In this document: in pieces, positions 37,176 through 46,209 of the stretch
Layout of the letters: each line of letters opens with the position of its first letter
Position numbering within the stretch: the stretch's first letter is position 1
NCBI RefSeq assembly: GCF_900142655.1
Contig: NZ_FRBQ01000003.1
Coordinates: 436,060-500,059, forward strand
Length of the DNA: 64,000 nucleotides
Origin: Phytopseudomonas punonensis
Lineage (GTDB): Bacteria; Pseudomonadota; Gammaproteobacteria; Pseudomonadales; Pseudomonadaceae
Reading direction: 5' to 3'
Translations under genes and position numbers: made by a program
Notes under the pieces: generated by a model
The model's database searches: none
Told to the model about the DNA's origin: nothing
What the model saw: only the letters and a program-made list of their open reading frames with translations

Positions 37176-38681
37176 ATGCGCATCCTGATCTGCAGCGAGC
37201 AAGCCAGTGAACTGTTGCCACTGCTTACGCCTCTTGATGCGACCCATGTCTTTTGCGGCAGCGCTGAAGCGCTGCTCACTACGCTTACCGACGATATAGA
37301 CGCTGTACTGCTCGACGAGCGGGTGCTCGCCGGCTGCGCTGAATCCCTGCTAACAGGCCTGCGGCAGGTGAGTGTTCCGATCCTGTTGCTGGGCGCAGCC
37401 ACTGTCGATGGTGACGTGGCGCTACCTGGCTCCCTGATCGTTGAACGACCCTTCACCTCGCGCGCGTTGTGCAGCGGCTTGCTGATGCTGCTCGACCGCA
37501 ATGCGGCCGACAGCCCCGAACTGCGCTCCCGTGAAGAGGTGCTGGCGTTGCAACAAAGCCAGCGTATGGATGCGGTGGAGTCGGTGATCGACGGTGTGGC
37601 GCACGACTTCAATAACATGCTCACCGGCGTTATCGGCGCGCTGGATATTATGAAACGGCATGTCGCGGCGGGGCGTTTCGCTGACTTGCCGCGTTTCATC
37701 GAGGCTGCCAGCATTTCCGCCGACCGCGCCAGTGCGCTGACGCAGCGGCTGCTGACCCTTTCCCATCGCCAACCGCTGGAAGCGCTGCCCATCGAGGTAG
37801 GGCCGTTGCTGGAGTCGCTGGAAGGTTTGATCCGCCGCTCGGTCAGCGAAGGCATCAAGCTGCGTGGCGACTACCAGCATGGCGCAGTGCGTGTGCTGGC
37901 CGATGCGCGGCAGCTGGAGAGCGCGATTCTCAACCTGGCCGTCAACGCCCGTGATGCCATGCCCGATGGCGGGCGCATCGACCTGCATACCTCGGTCGTC
38001 GACCTGACGGCGGAGACCTGCGCGGCACTGCCTGATCTGCTGCCAGGGCGTTATCTGCTGATCGCCCTGGCCGATACCGGTGAGGGCATGAGCAGCGACA
38101 CCCTGGAGCGGGTCTTCGATCCGTTCTTCACCACCAAGTCCGTCGGGCAGGGCAGTGGTTTGGGGCTTTCCATGGTGCACGGCTTCGCGCGGCAGAGTGG
38201 CGGGCAGGTGACTATTCATAGCGAGCCGGCCATCGGTACCACTGTGCGTCTGTACCTACCGGTCGTCGATAAGCCGGGCATGGCAAGCCAGGAACCGGTG
38301 AGTGGGTTGCCGCGTAGTGGGCCGCAGGCGCGCATTCTGCTCGTCGAGGGCGATTCATCGGTATGCCTGCTGGTTGCCGAGGTCGCCTCCGAGCGTGGCT
38401 ATCAGCTGGTCAATGCGGCCGCCCCGCAGGCCGCGCTCGAATTGCTGGATGCTGAAGCATTCGACCTGCTAATTACCGACGTCAGCCTGCCTGGCACGAG
38501 CGGTATTCAGTTGGCCGAAGCGGCAGCGCGTCGGCAGCCTGCTTTGGCCGTGCTGCTAGTCGCTGCGGCAGCCGATGTGGGTCAGCTGGCGCTAGCGCCG
38601 GAACTCAGAAGCATCGCCAAGCCGTTCTCCATGCGTGAGTTGAGCGAGACCCTTGGCGACATGCTGGCCGTGCAGGGCTGA
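37176..38681 (+). CDS. Hybrid histidine kinase flanked by two receiver domains
   Basis: A 501-residue soluble protein. Residues 1-105 read as a receiver-like domain with Asp47 (VLLDERVL), but the usual Lys is Arg (VERPF), so it may be degenerate. A kinase core follows with His143 (GVAHDFNNML), N box LAVNARDAM, DTGEGM and GSGLGL. The C-terminal receiver (about 385-498) has Asp in LITDVSLPG and Lys in IAKPFS, with the acidic pair partly changed (VEGDS). There are no membrane segments. The H box resembles that of the PAS kinase of the same cluster. ATG at 37176 has GAGGGGG nine bases upstream. Confidence 0.88.
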   Translation: MRILICSEQASELLPLLTPLDATHVFCGSAEALLTTLTDDIDAVLLDERVLAGCAESLLTGLRQVSVPILLLGAATVDGDVALPGSLIVERPFTSRALCSGLLMLLDRNAADSPELRSREEVLALQQSQRMDAVESVIDGVAHDFNNMLTGVIGALDIMKRHVAAGRFADLPRFIEAASISADRASALTQRLLTLSHRQPLEALPIEVGPLLESLEGLIRRSVSEGIKLRGDYQHGAVRVLADARQLESAILNLAVNARDAMPDGGRIDLHTSVVDLTAETCAALPDLLPGRYLLIALADTGEGMSSDTLERVFDPFFTTKSVGQGSGLGLSMVHGFARQSGGQVTIHSEPAIGTTVRLYLPVVDKPGMASQEPVSGLPRSGPQARILLVEGDSSVCLLVAEVASERGYQLVNAAAPQAALELLDAEAFDLLITDVSLPGTSGIQLAEAAARRQPALAVLLVAAAADVGQLALAPELRSIAKPFSMRELSETLGDMLAVQG

Positions 38682-39031
38682 GGTCTTTCTGTAGTGCTTT
38701 CTGGCAGTGCGCGAGCGCTGCCGGTGCATCGCTCAGGTGCACTGCGCCGGGCTCTCAGCAACTTTTTTCACGCAAAGCATGCGGATGTGGAATCAAAGCG
38801 TTGCTCCGTAGTCCTAAACCCTGACAACGATTAGCGGCACCCCAGAGCGCCGCCTCCAACACCCTCGAAGCACCGGGTTGGATGTCGAACCGTTGCAGCA
38901 CCAGATACCGTTTTCGCTCTGCACTCTCGCGAGTAGACAGACGCCAGACGGGTGGTTGCCAAAGGAAGGGGATGCTGCAGCCTGCACCGCCTCGATAAGC
39001 ATTGGCTGGTGTGCAGATGCCTGTGGTTCGG
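38682..39031. other. Intergenic stretch without a supported gene
   Basis: About 350 bases follow the hybrid kinase. An overlapping minus-strand frame (38755-39072) and a second frame (38814-39002) are present, but both lack ribosome sites and run into the adjacent repeat, so I do not call them. No tRNA-like or terminator-like structure with a T run was seen. Confidence 0.4.
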
Positions 39032-39180
39032 CTTAGAGCCTGTTCAAAGTCTCGCGAGCTAGAGCAATGCAAGACGAAAACAGGCGAGGACGCGGAGTTT
39101 ACGAGCTGTAAATGAGCAGTCCGAGCCTGTTTTTAACGCCGCAGTGCCGACGCGCAGCAGACTTTGAACAGGTTCTTAGA
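39032..39180 (-). repeat. Palindromic dispersed element, copy 3
   Basis: This copy has the clearest ends. GCCTGTTCAAAGTCT (from 39038) and AGACTTTGAACAGG (to 39172) are inverted repeats, and the sequence CTTAGA occurs at both edges (39032-39037 and 39175-39180). Inside are hairpin arms AAAACAGGC and GCCTGTTTT around TTTACGAGCTGTAAA, and the box CCGACGCGCAGCAG. It is in reverse orientation relative to copies 1 and 2. Confidence 0.82.
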
Positions 39181-39266
39181 ACTGCCAGCGTCCATCAATT
39201 AAGTGTCGCCGTACCGTTACGGCGATTGTGGGGGAGATATTAACCATTGAACGGTAATCACAGCCT

Positions 39267-40376
39267 ATGAAAATGTTGAAGGAATCCCTCAAGAAGGTCT
39301 TGCCGCGGGACAGTATCGATAACCTCAAGACCTTGCAGAAGAGACTCGCCATGGGCTGGATCCGGGCGCTGTCGCGCTCGGCCATGTTGCGTCGTTTCCA
39401 TTACTCGTTCTTCTCCTCGGCGTTCGACCGGGAAGCCTATGCGGTGGTAGTCGGCCATCTGCAGCATGAGCAGAACCTCTCCGGTGCCGAGCCGGTGAAC
39501 TACTTTCTGCGCCGTGCCGTGCACCGCATCGAGAAAGGCCTAATCATGCAGCCGCGGCGTCAAGTGTTCGCCCTCGACTACATCAACGATACGGTCGACA
39601 GCTACATCGCATCGCTCAACGGCAACGTCGATCGCGACGAAGTCAGCTGGGCCCATGACGTGCTCGCCGAATACTTCTCCGTGACTGGCGATCACCCGGT
39701 GCTCAACCGCGCTCGTGAGAAATTCGCGCGGTTCGAGCGCCCCAGTGGCTCGCCGGAAACCCTGCGCAACCCGGATGCCGAGCGTGTGCCGTTCGCAGCC
39801 GACGTGAGCGCGCCGAGCGTCGACTTCACCGCCATGCGTCAGTTGGCCATGAAGCGCCGCTCGGTACGTTGGTACCAGCAGGATCGCCCAGTACCGCGTG
39901 AAGTGATCGACAAGGCCGTGGAAGTCGCTGTGCAGTCGCCGAGTGCCTGTAACCGCCAACCGTATCGCTTCGTGGTGTTCGATGATCCAGCGTCCGTGGC
40001 CCAGGCGTCACGCCTGCCGATGGGCGTGGCTGGTTTCGATCACAACTTCCCGGCCATCGTCGCCGTGGTTGGCCGCCTGCGTGCCTACCCGCACGTGCGT
40101 GACCGGCACGTGATCTACATCGACGGCGCGCTGGCCGCGATGTCCTTCATGTTCGCGCTGGAGACCCAGGGCGTGTCGTCCTGCTCGATCAACTGGCCGG
40201 ATATTCCCGAGCGCGAAGAGGCCGCCGCCAAGCTGCTCAAGCTGGATCCAGATGAGCGCATCGTGATGTTCATTTCCTTGGGCTATGCCGCCGACACGGG
40301 CCTGGTGCCGTACTCGCAGAAACTCTCGCTGGAGGAAGCCCGCAGTTACATGCGCCTGGAGTCGCCTGCTCGATGA
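39267..40376 (+). CDS. Nitroreductase-like flavoprotein of the polysaccharide locus
   Basis: A 369-residue protein. About 190 N-terminal residues have no assigned fold; a nitroreductase domain follows (MKRRSVRWYQQDRPVPREVIDKAVEVAVQSPSACNRQPYRF, recognised by RSVRWY and SPSACNRQPYRF, FMN-binding). Proteins of this kind recur in exopolysaccharide clusters, but their reaction there is not established; oxidation or reduction of a sugar or of its modifying group is possible. Its stop overlaps the start of the flippase gene (ATGA), so it belongs to the same operon. It is the first gene of the plus-strand arm of the locus. Confidence 0.85.
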   Translation: MKMLKESLKKVLPRDSIDNLKTLQKRLAMGWIRALSRSAMLRRFHYSFFSSAFDREAYAVVVGHLQHEQNLSGAEPVNYFLRRAVHRIEKGLIMQPRRQVFALDYINDTVDSYIASLNGNVDRDEVSWAHDVLAEYFSVTGDHPVLNRAREKFARFERPSGSPETLRNPDAERVPFAADVSAPSVDFTAMRQLAMKRRSVRWYQQDRPVPREVIDKAVEVAVQSPSACNRQPYRFVVFDDPASVAQASRLPMGVAGFDHNFPAIVAVVGRLRAYPHVRDRHVIYIDGALAAMSFMFALETQGVSSCSINWPDIPEREEAAAKLLKLDPDERIVMFISLGYAADTGLVPYSQKLSLEEARSYMRLESPAR

Positions 40377-41689
40377 GTGCCTCGCGTGTCCAGGAGGGCA
40401 TGAAGTACCTCCTCAATTCCGGCTGGATGCTGGCCGAGAAGTTCTTGATGCTGGCCATCGGCCTGGCGACCACCGTAGTACTGGCGCGCTATCTGGGCCC
40501 CGAGGACTTCGGTTACCTCAACTACGCGCTGGCGTTGCTGGGCTTGCTCAGCATCGTCGTGCACCTGGGGCTCACTGGCCTGGTGGTCAAGGAGCTACGC
40601 AGCAACCCGGACAACGAGGACCAGATTCTCTCCACGGTGTTCATGATCAAAGTGGGCTGCTCGGTGATCGCCTTCGTGATCATGATGGGCACCTACCTGT
40701 TCGGCAACGACCAGAATTTTCTGGTGCTGCTGTTCACCGCCTTGGCGCTGTTCTTCACCCCGTTCGAGATGCTCATCGACTGGTTCCAGGCGCGGGTACA
40801 AGCCAAGTATGCGGCGGTGGCCGGCTTCGTCGGTCAGCTCGGTGGCAATGGTCTGAAGATGATTCTGGCCGTCGCAGGCGCCGGCCTGGTGTACATCGCC
40901 CTTGCCCACGTGGTGGTGGTGATGATCACCTCGGTGATCCTTGTCTGCTACGCGGTGATGCTCAAGCGCGATTTCCGCTTCGATTTTTCCTGGCCGCTGG
41001 GCAAGCAACTGCTCAAGAAAAGCTTCCTGATCTTTTTGGGCTCGCTGTCGGCGGTGATCTACCTGAAGGTCGACCAGATCATGTTGCAGTACATGCTCGG
41101 CGAATACGCCGTGGGTGTGTATTCGGCGGCCTCGCGCCTGTCCGAGGCCTGGTACCTGATCCCGACCATTCTCATGGCTTCGGTCTTTCCTAAGATGATC
41201 GATCTGCACAAGAGCGACACCGCCGGCTACAACCGCTTCATGCAGGTGGCGCTGGACGTGCTGTTCTTCATGGCCTTCGCGCTGGCCGTGGTGGTGTTCT
41301 TCCTCTCCGACTGGATCGTCAATCTGTTGTACGGTCAGCAGTACGCCGATGCCGGGCCGGTGCTGGCTGTACATATCTTCGCCGCTACCTTCGTGTTCAT
41401 GCGCGCGCTGTTCAGCAAGTGGATCATCATCGAAGAAGCCTTCATCTTTTCCCTGGTCACCCAGGGTCTCGGCGCGCTCAGCAACATCGTGCTCAATTAC
41501 TTCTTGATCAGAAGCCACGGTGTGGTCGGCTCCGCGTGGGCGACGCTGATTTCCTATTCCATCGCCGGTTACGTGAGCTTGCTGCTGTCACGCAAGACGC
41601 GGCCGCTGTTCATCATGATGACCAAGAGTATTTTCCTGCACGTGTTCATTAGCGTGCCCCAGTTGATTCGTGAATTCAGGAGAACGTGA
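40373..41689 (+). CDS. Wzx-type polysaccharide flippase
   Basis: A 438-residue inner-membrane protein of the polysaccharide transporter (MOP) family with 12-14 hydrophobic helices. It would flip undecaprenyl-linked repeat units to the periplasm for polymerisation by Wzy. Diagnostic parts are VVLARYLGPEDFGYLNYALA near the N-terminus, then SLSAVIYLKVDQIMLQYMLG and GVYSAASRLSEAWYLIP. The start is coupled to the nitroreductase stop. One base separates its stop from the pyruvyl transferase start region. It is the only flippase of the locus. Confidence 0.92.
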   Translation: MSASRVQEGMKYLLNSGWMLAEKFLMLAIGLATTVVLARYLGPEDFGYLNYALALLGLLSIVVHLGLTGLVVKELRSNPDNEDQILSTVFMIKVGCSVIAFVIMMGTYLFGNDQNFLVLLFTALALFFTPFEMLIDWFQARVQAKYAAVAGFVGQLGGNGLKMILAVAGAGLVYIALAHVVVVMITSVILVCYAVMLKRDFRFDFSWPLGKQLLKKSFLIFLGSLSAVIYLKVDQIMLQYMLGEYAVGVYSAASRLSEAWYLIPTILMASVFPKMIDLHKSDTAGYNRFMQVALDVLFFMAFALAVVVFFLSDWIVNLLYGQQYADAGPVLAVHIFAATFVFMRALFSKWIIIEEAFIFSLVTQGLGALSNIVLNYFLIRSHGVVGSAWATLISYSIAGYVSLLLSRKTRPLFIMMTKSIFLHVFISVPQLIREFRRT

Positions 41690-41690
41690 T

Positions 41691-42884
41691 ATGTACGTCG
41701 AGATTCGCAAAGCCGGTTTCGTCAACAAGGGGGCTGCACTGATGCTGCACGCTGCCCTGCAGCAAGTGCGCAAGAACCTGCCCGCTGCCAAGGTAGTGAT
41801 GGAGCCAGGCCGGGCCAATAGCCCTTATCCTTATTTCAACCGTGCGTCTCTGGGGCTGTATCAGAAGGCCTGGCTGTGGCGCAAAGGCATCCCCTTCGGT
41901 GACCTGGCAGGGCTGGTGCCGGCCGGTATCCGCGAGCAGTACGGCATCGTGCTCGACAAGGACATCAATGTGGTGCTGGACGCTGCCGGTTTCGCCTACA
42001 GCGACCAGTGGGGGCCGGACCTCTCCGAAGAGCTGGCGCGCTCCAGCAAACGCTGGAAGAAGCAGGGCTCCAAGGTCATTCTGCTGCCGCAGGCGTTCGG
42101 GCCGTTCCGCGACCCGCGTAGCCGTGAAGCGGTGAAGGCCTTCGTCGACAACTGCGACCTGATCTTTGCCCGCGAGCAGATCTCCTACGACTACCTCACC
42201 GAGATCGTTGGTGAGCGCGACAACATTAAGATCGCGCCGGACTTCACCAACCTGATCTCAGGCCCGGTGCCGGACTATTTCGACCCCGAGGTGCATCAGA
42301 TCTGCCTGGTGCCCAACTGCCGCATGCTGGACAAAACCAATGACAGCATCGCCAAGGGCTATGCGCCGTTCCTGGAACGCGCTGCCAAGGCACTTGTAGA
42401 ACGTGGCGCCAAGCCGTTTCTACTGATCCATGAAGGCGAGGGCGATGCGCGCCTGGCCGAGCAGGTTTCCAAAGCGGTAGGCGGCCTGCCGATCTTGCGT
42501 GAAACCGATCCTCTGGCCATCAAGGGCATCCTCGGCGCTTGCCGCGGTACCCTGGGTAGCCGCTTCCACGGCCTGGTCAGCGCGCTGTCTCAGGGCGTGC
42601 CGTCGCTCGCCACCGGCTGGAGCCACAAGTACCAGATGCTGTTCGCCGACTACGGTTTCTCCGAAGGCGTGCTGGACATCAACCTGAGCGACGAAGAGCT
42701 GAACCGTGCTCTCGACAACCTCACTGATCCGGTGCAGATGCAGGCGCTGTCTGATCGCCTGAACGCCCATTCTGCGGAGCTCAAGGGCCGTACCCAGGCC
42801 ATGTGGAACGAAGTGTTCGCGCTGATCGAGCAGGGCCGCAGCGTACGCAGCGAGAAGCCGGTTGCGGTGGCAGCAGGGCGTTAA
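41691..42884 (+). CDS. Polysaccharide pyruvyl transferase family protein
   Basis: A 397-residue protein of the PF04230 pyruvyl transferase family. Members transfer pyruvate from phosphoenolpyruvate to a sugar of the lipid-linked repeat unit, giving a ketal with negative charge. The family segments SRFHGLVSALSQGVPSLAT and FAREQISYDYL are seen. ATG at 41691 is chosen because AGGAGA lies nine bases upstream; an in-frame GTG at 41670 overlaps that site. It ends the plus-strand arm and is followed by a good terminator. Confidence 0.9.
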   Translation: MYVEIRKAGFVNKGAALMLHAALQQVRKNLPAAKVVMEPGRANSPYPYFNRASLGLYQKAWLWRKGIPFGDLAGLVPAGIREQYGIVLDKDINVVLDAAGFAYSDQWGPDLSEELARSSKRWKKQGSKVILLPQAFGPFRDPRSREAVKAFVDNCDLIFAREQISYDYLTEIVGERDNIKIAPDFTNLISGPVPDYFDPEVHQICLVPNCRMLDKTNDSIAKGYAPFLERAAKALVERGAKPFLLIHEGEGDARLAEQVSKAVGGLPILRETDPLAIKGILGACRGTLGSRFHGLVSALSQGVPSLATGWSHKYQMLFADYGFSEGVLDINLSDEELNRALDNLTDPVQMQALSDRLNAHSAELKGRTQAMWNEVFALIEQGRSVRSEKPVAVAAGR

Positions 42885-42893
42885 ACGGATAAG

Positions 42894-42923
42894 GGCGATG
42901 CAGCATCCGCTGCGTCGCCTTTT
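42894..42923 (+). terminator. Intrinsic terminator of the plus-strand polysaccharide arm
   Basis: An 11-bp stem with one wobble pair (GGCGATGCAGC with GCTGCGTCGCC) and loop ATCC is followed by TTTT, ten bases after the pyruvyl transferase stop. Confidence 0.85.
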
Positions 42924-43053
42924 CCAGCGTGCCAGATAAAGGCTCCTCGTTCTGTAGGGGAACGCCTGGTTGATGCAGGACTGGCAAGTTTGTATGCATA
43001 TTAAATACTGGCTTCGCACTATCCATTACCGCGTTTACTGAACCTTTGTGTTG

Positions 43054-43577
43054 CGCCCCTTACGGGCGCCACACCTTTCTTGCTTGCCCAAGAAAGGTGT
43101 GCCAAAGAAGGGCACCCCGACATCCGGGTTTCGCTTCGCTCAACTTCCCTCGCTCCGGCGCCGCTCCGGGGGCCGGCTTAATGGGCCATCCCTGGCCCAT
43201 TAAGCCTCTCGCCGCATCCATGCGGCTCGTTCCCCTACGCAACACCTCCACTCGGCCTCCTGAAGGGGACTTGGGCGTCGTCTGTGAGATCGCGCCTTAA
43301 GGGCAAAAGCCAAACGCAACCGACTTTGATCTTGCGCAGATGTCGCAAGCTCGCGACATGGTCCCCTTCAGGAGGCCGAGTGGAATCACGACGTAAGGGG
43401 TTGAGCGACATGGATGTCGCGAGAGCCGTGATGGGCCAGGGATGGCCCTTCGCGGCGTGCCCCTGGAGTGGTGATGGAGCGAGGGAACCCCGGCGCAGCC
43501 GGGGCCGTATGTAGGGGTGTGTTTCTTTGCTCACTTTCTTTGCACAAGCAAAGAAAGTGAGGCGCCCGTAAGGGGCG
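43054..43577. repeat. Nested palindromic repeat region (524 bases)
   Basis: The outer ends are a perfect 17-base inverted repeat (43054-43070 and 43561-43577, CGCCCCTTACGGGCGCC). Further paired arms lie inside: 43183-43200 with 43431-43448 (18 bases) and 43249-43270 with 43361-43382 (22 bases, perfect). Each end also has its own hairpin, ACACCTTTCTT/AAGAAAGGTGT and TCACTTTCTTTG/CAAAGAAAGTGA. Apparent reading frames in it are a by-product of the repeat. It lies between the converging arms of the polysaccharide locus. The rest of 42924-43690 shows nothing else that I can support. Confidence 0.85.
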
Positions 43578-43690
43578 AAACCCATCCGGCCAGGCGGCGG
43601 GATAACGGAAAGTGCCAAGCCATCGGAAACGACCACGTACTTGCCAGTCCAGTGCCAAGGGTAACTTTCCTGAGATTCCGCGTAGCACAA

Positions 43691-43724
43691 AAAACGCCCG
43701 GACGATTACTCGTCCGGGCGTTTT
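43691..43724. terminator. Intrinsic terminator of the minus-strand polysaccharide operon
   Basis: A 15-bp perfect stem (AAAACGCCCGGACGA and its complement) with a TTAC loop. On the minus strand the stem is followed by six T, 20 bases after the last gene. The stem core is the same CGCCCGG as in the terminator after ahpC. Confidence 0.93.
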
Positions 43725-43743
43725 AGTTCTGCAGTCGTCGACC

Positions 43744-44538
43744 TCAGGATTTACGGTCGTAAGCGCCTTGCTCTCTGATAGCCACCTGGCTGTCGCGGCC
43801 ATTGCGCACGATGTAGTAGAAGAACTGCGGAATGCCAATGACATAGCGGGCGAACAGCCGGCGCGGCTCCATCAGCAGGCGGTAGGCCCACTCCATGCCG
43901 ATCTTGCGAAACGCTGCAGGGGCGCGGTTGAAACGCTGGGCTGCAAAATCCAGAATCGCGCCGCCGCAGACCATCAGGGCAGGGCGCTTGAGCTGGCGCT
44001 GCAGCTTGACCGCCACTTCTTCCTGACGTGGCATACCCATGCCCATCACGATCAGCGGAATCTTGCCAGGCTCAAGGTGCTCCTCGACGAACTCGAGATA
44101 GCGCTCAGTCGGCTGGAAACCGTCGATGGCGTGGAAGTCGCGGTCACCAAACAGCGCGTTGGCGCCTTCTTCGGTCCACGGTTCGCAGGTGCCCATGGCG
44201 AACAACTGATAACGCTCGCTTTGCTCGCTTTGCAGGGCGTGATCGATAAGGGCCGGAATGAAGTCGGTGCCGTTGAGGTTGGCGCCGGGCTCCAAGCCGT
44301 TGAGCGAGCAGGCCAGTTTGATACCGATACCGTCACGCAGCAGGTAGTTGACCTGCAGGAAGTGGCGACGGGCGCGCTTGTCCTGCTGGATCAGGTTGTA
44401 ACCATGCTGGTTGAGAAAACCAACGATGGTGGGTTTCTCGGGGGTTGTCAGCTCGTCGAGCAGCGGTGTCACATCATCTTCTTCCAGCAACTTCAGTTTG
44501 TGAATAACTGGGTCGTACAGGAGTTGAGAAGTTTTCAC
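43744..44538 (-). CDS. WecG/TagA/CpsF-family glycosyltransferase, copy 1
   Basis: A 264-residue glycosyltransferase of family GT26, which adds a sugar (ManNAc, ManNAcA, glucose or similar) to a lipid-linked acceptor on the inner face of the membrane. Typical parts are RDGIGIKLAC, LNGTDFIPAL, VMGMGMPRQEE and CGGAILDFAAQRFNRAP, then EWAYRLLMEPRRLFARY. It is the last gene of the minus-strand arm, 240 bases after manC, and is followed by the terminator. A second family member lies just upstream of manC. Confidence 0.9.
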   Translation of the reverse strand: MKTSQLLYDPVIHKLKLLEEDDVTPLLDELTTPEKPTIVGFLNQHGYNLIQQDKRARRHFLQVNYLLRDGIGIKLACSLNGLEPGANLNGTDFIPALIDHALQSEQSERYQLFAMGTCEPWTEEGANALFGDRDFHAIDGFQPTERYLEFVEEHLEPGKIPLIVMGMGMPRQEEVAVKLQRQLKRPALMVCGGAILDFAAQRFNRAPAAFRKIGMEWAYRLLMEPRRLFARYVIGIPQFFYYIVRNGRDSQVAIREQGAYDRKS

Positions 44539-44778
44539 GGGCGAGCCTCGTTTTCGGAAAGTAAAAAAGTTATCCGGAGTCTGTTCACATGGGCTTCGCG
44601 CTTTGCTTGTTCTTGTAAAAATCCATTTAGCGGCGAAATGAAAGGCGCTCCTTGCCTCATCGGTCGTGAACTGGCGATACCAGTGGAGGGGTGGCGAACC
44701 ACCCGGCGGCGGGGCCCAGCAGGGCCCCGGTGAGCGTGGCCAGCACCGGTCTCGGATAGCAACGGCGCTGGCCTGGTA

Positions 44779-46209
44779 TCAGGCAGCGGAAACCTTGAGT
44801 TCCTTGACGCGACCATAGTTGTCGGAGAAGCGGATGATGTCGTCTTCGCCCAGATAAGTACCGGACTGCACTTCGATCAGTTCCAGCGGGATCATGCCCG
44901 GGTTTTCCAATGCATGAATCTGGCCAATCGGGATGTAGGTCGACTGGTTTTCGGTGACCATGTAGGTCTCGTCGCCATTGGTCACCTGAGCCGTGCCGCT
45001 GACCACGATCCAGTGCTCGGCACGGTGGTGGTGCATTTGCACCGACAGCTTGGCACCCGGCTTCACGGTGATGCGCTTGACCTGATAACGCGCACCATTG
45101 TCGATGGAGTCGTACATACCCCACGGACGATAAACCTCGCGGTTGTTGAGGTATTCGCCACGCTCTTCCTGCTTGAGCTTCTCGACGATGCGCTTGACCT
45201 CCTGGGCCTTGTCCTTGTGCGCGACCATGATGGTGTCTTTGGTCTCGACGATGATCAGGTCTTCGACGCCCACGGTGGTCACCAGGCGGTAGTCGGCGTG
45301 CACGTAGTTGTTGCGGCTGTCGTGGCTGAGCACATCGCCTTTGTGCACGTTGCCGTCGGCGTCTTTGTCGCTGACGTCCCACAGGGCAGACCAGGAACCG
45401 ATATCGCTCCAGCCGGCGTCGAGGGGAACCATCACTGCGTCTTCGGTTTTTTCCATCACGGCATAGTCGATGGAGTCTTCGGGGCAGGCGGCGAATTGCT
45501 CTTTGCCGATGCGCACGAAGTGCATGTCTTCTTCGCTCTGCGCAGTGGCGCGGCGGCAGGCTTCGAGAATCTCCGGCTGCCAGCGTTGCAGTTCTTCCAG
45601 GTAACGGCTGGCGCGGAACATGAACATGCCGCTATTCCAGAAGTGTTCACCGGAGGCCAGGTAGCGCTCAGCGGTTTCGCTGTCGGGTTTTTCGACGAAC
45701 TGCTGCACGCGGAAGCCGCCTTCACCAGCCGCTTCACCTTTCTGCAGGTAACCGTAACCGGTTTCGGCGTGGGTCGGCACGATGCCAAAGGTCACCAGCT
45801 TGCCGGCCTGGGCGAAGGGCAGTGCGGTTTCGACGGCGCGGTGGAACGCGTCGACGTCCTTGATCAGGTGGTCGGCAGCGAGAATCAGCAGCACCGGGTC
45901 GTGCTCTTTTTCCAGTGCCTTGATTGCAGCCAGAGCAACGGCTGGCGCGGTGTTACGGCCAACCGGCTCGAGCAGAATGCTGGCGTTGTCGATACCCAAG
46001 GTTCGCAGCTGCTCGGCGGCGAGGAAACGGTGCTCCTCGTTGCAGATCAGGTACGGCTGGCTGACCTTGAGGCCGTCTAGGCGGCGAATGGTCGCCTGCA
46101 ACATGGACAGCGAGTCATCAGCAATGGGCAGGAACTGCTTGGGGTTGAGTTGACGCGAGAGCGGCCACAGGCGCGAGCCATTACCGCCGGAAAGAATGAC
46201 AGGAATCAT
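44779..46209 (-). CDS. manC: Mannose-1-phosphate guanylyltransferase / mannose-6-phosphate isomerase
   Basis: A 476-residue bifunctional enzyme that makes GDP-mannose, the precursor for Gmd. The N-terminal nucleotidyltransferase has [12 protein letters not shown] and the pattern NPKQFL. The C-terminal cupin phosphomannose isomerase has [17 protein letters not shown], with His metal ligands. Length is normal for the AlgA/XanB/ManC family. Its ATG overlaps the stop of the upstream glycosyltransferase (ATGA). Pseudomonas often carries a second homologue (algA) elsewhere; this copy belongs to the polysaccharide locus. Confidence 0.95.
   Translation of the reverse strand: MIPVILSGGNGSRLWPLSRQLNPKQFLPIADDSLSMLQATIRRLDGLKVSQPYLICNEEHRFLAAEQLRTLGIDNASILLEPVGRNTAPAVALAAIKALEKEHDPVLLILAADHLIKDVDAFHRAVETALPFAQAGKLVTFGIVPTHAETGYGYLQKGEAAGEGGFRVQQFVEKPDSETAERYLASGEHFWNSGMFMFRASRYLEELQRWQPEILEACRRATAQSEEDMHFVRIGKEQFAACPEDSIDYAVMEKTEDAVMVPLDAGWSDIGSWSALWDVSDKDADGNVHKGDVLSHDSRNNYVHADYRLVTTVGVEDLIIVETKDTIMVAHKDKAQEVKRIVEKLKQEERGEYLNNREVYRPWGMYDSIDNGARYQVKRITVKPGAKLSVQMHHHRAEHWIVVSGTAQVTNGDETYMVTENQSTYIPIGQIHALENPGMIPLELIEVQSGTYLGEDDIIRFSDNYGRVKELKVSAA

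Noticed and set aside
36955..37188. A 77-codon plus-strand frame between the receiver and the hybrid kinase.
   Set aside because: It has no ribosome site, overlaps the kinase start and shows no family resemblance.
38755..39072. A 105-codon minus-strand frame after the hybrid kinase.
   Set aside because: It has no ribosome site and runs through the palindromic element. Its composition is atypical of a gene. I could not exclude a repeat-derived or decayed sequence.
43235..43690. Overlapping frames of 70-150 codons inside the nested palindrome.
   Set aside because: They appear on both strands and mirror each other through the inverted repeats. No start signal or fold is visible.
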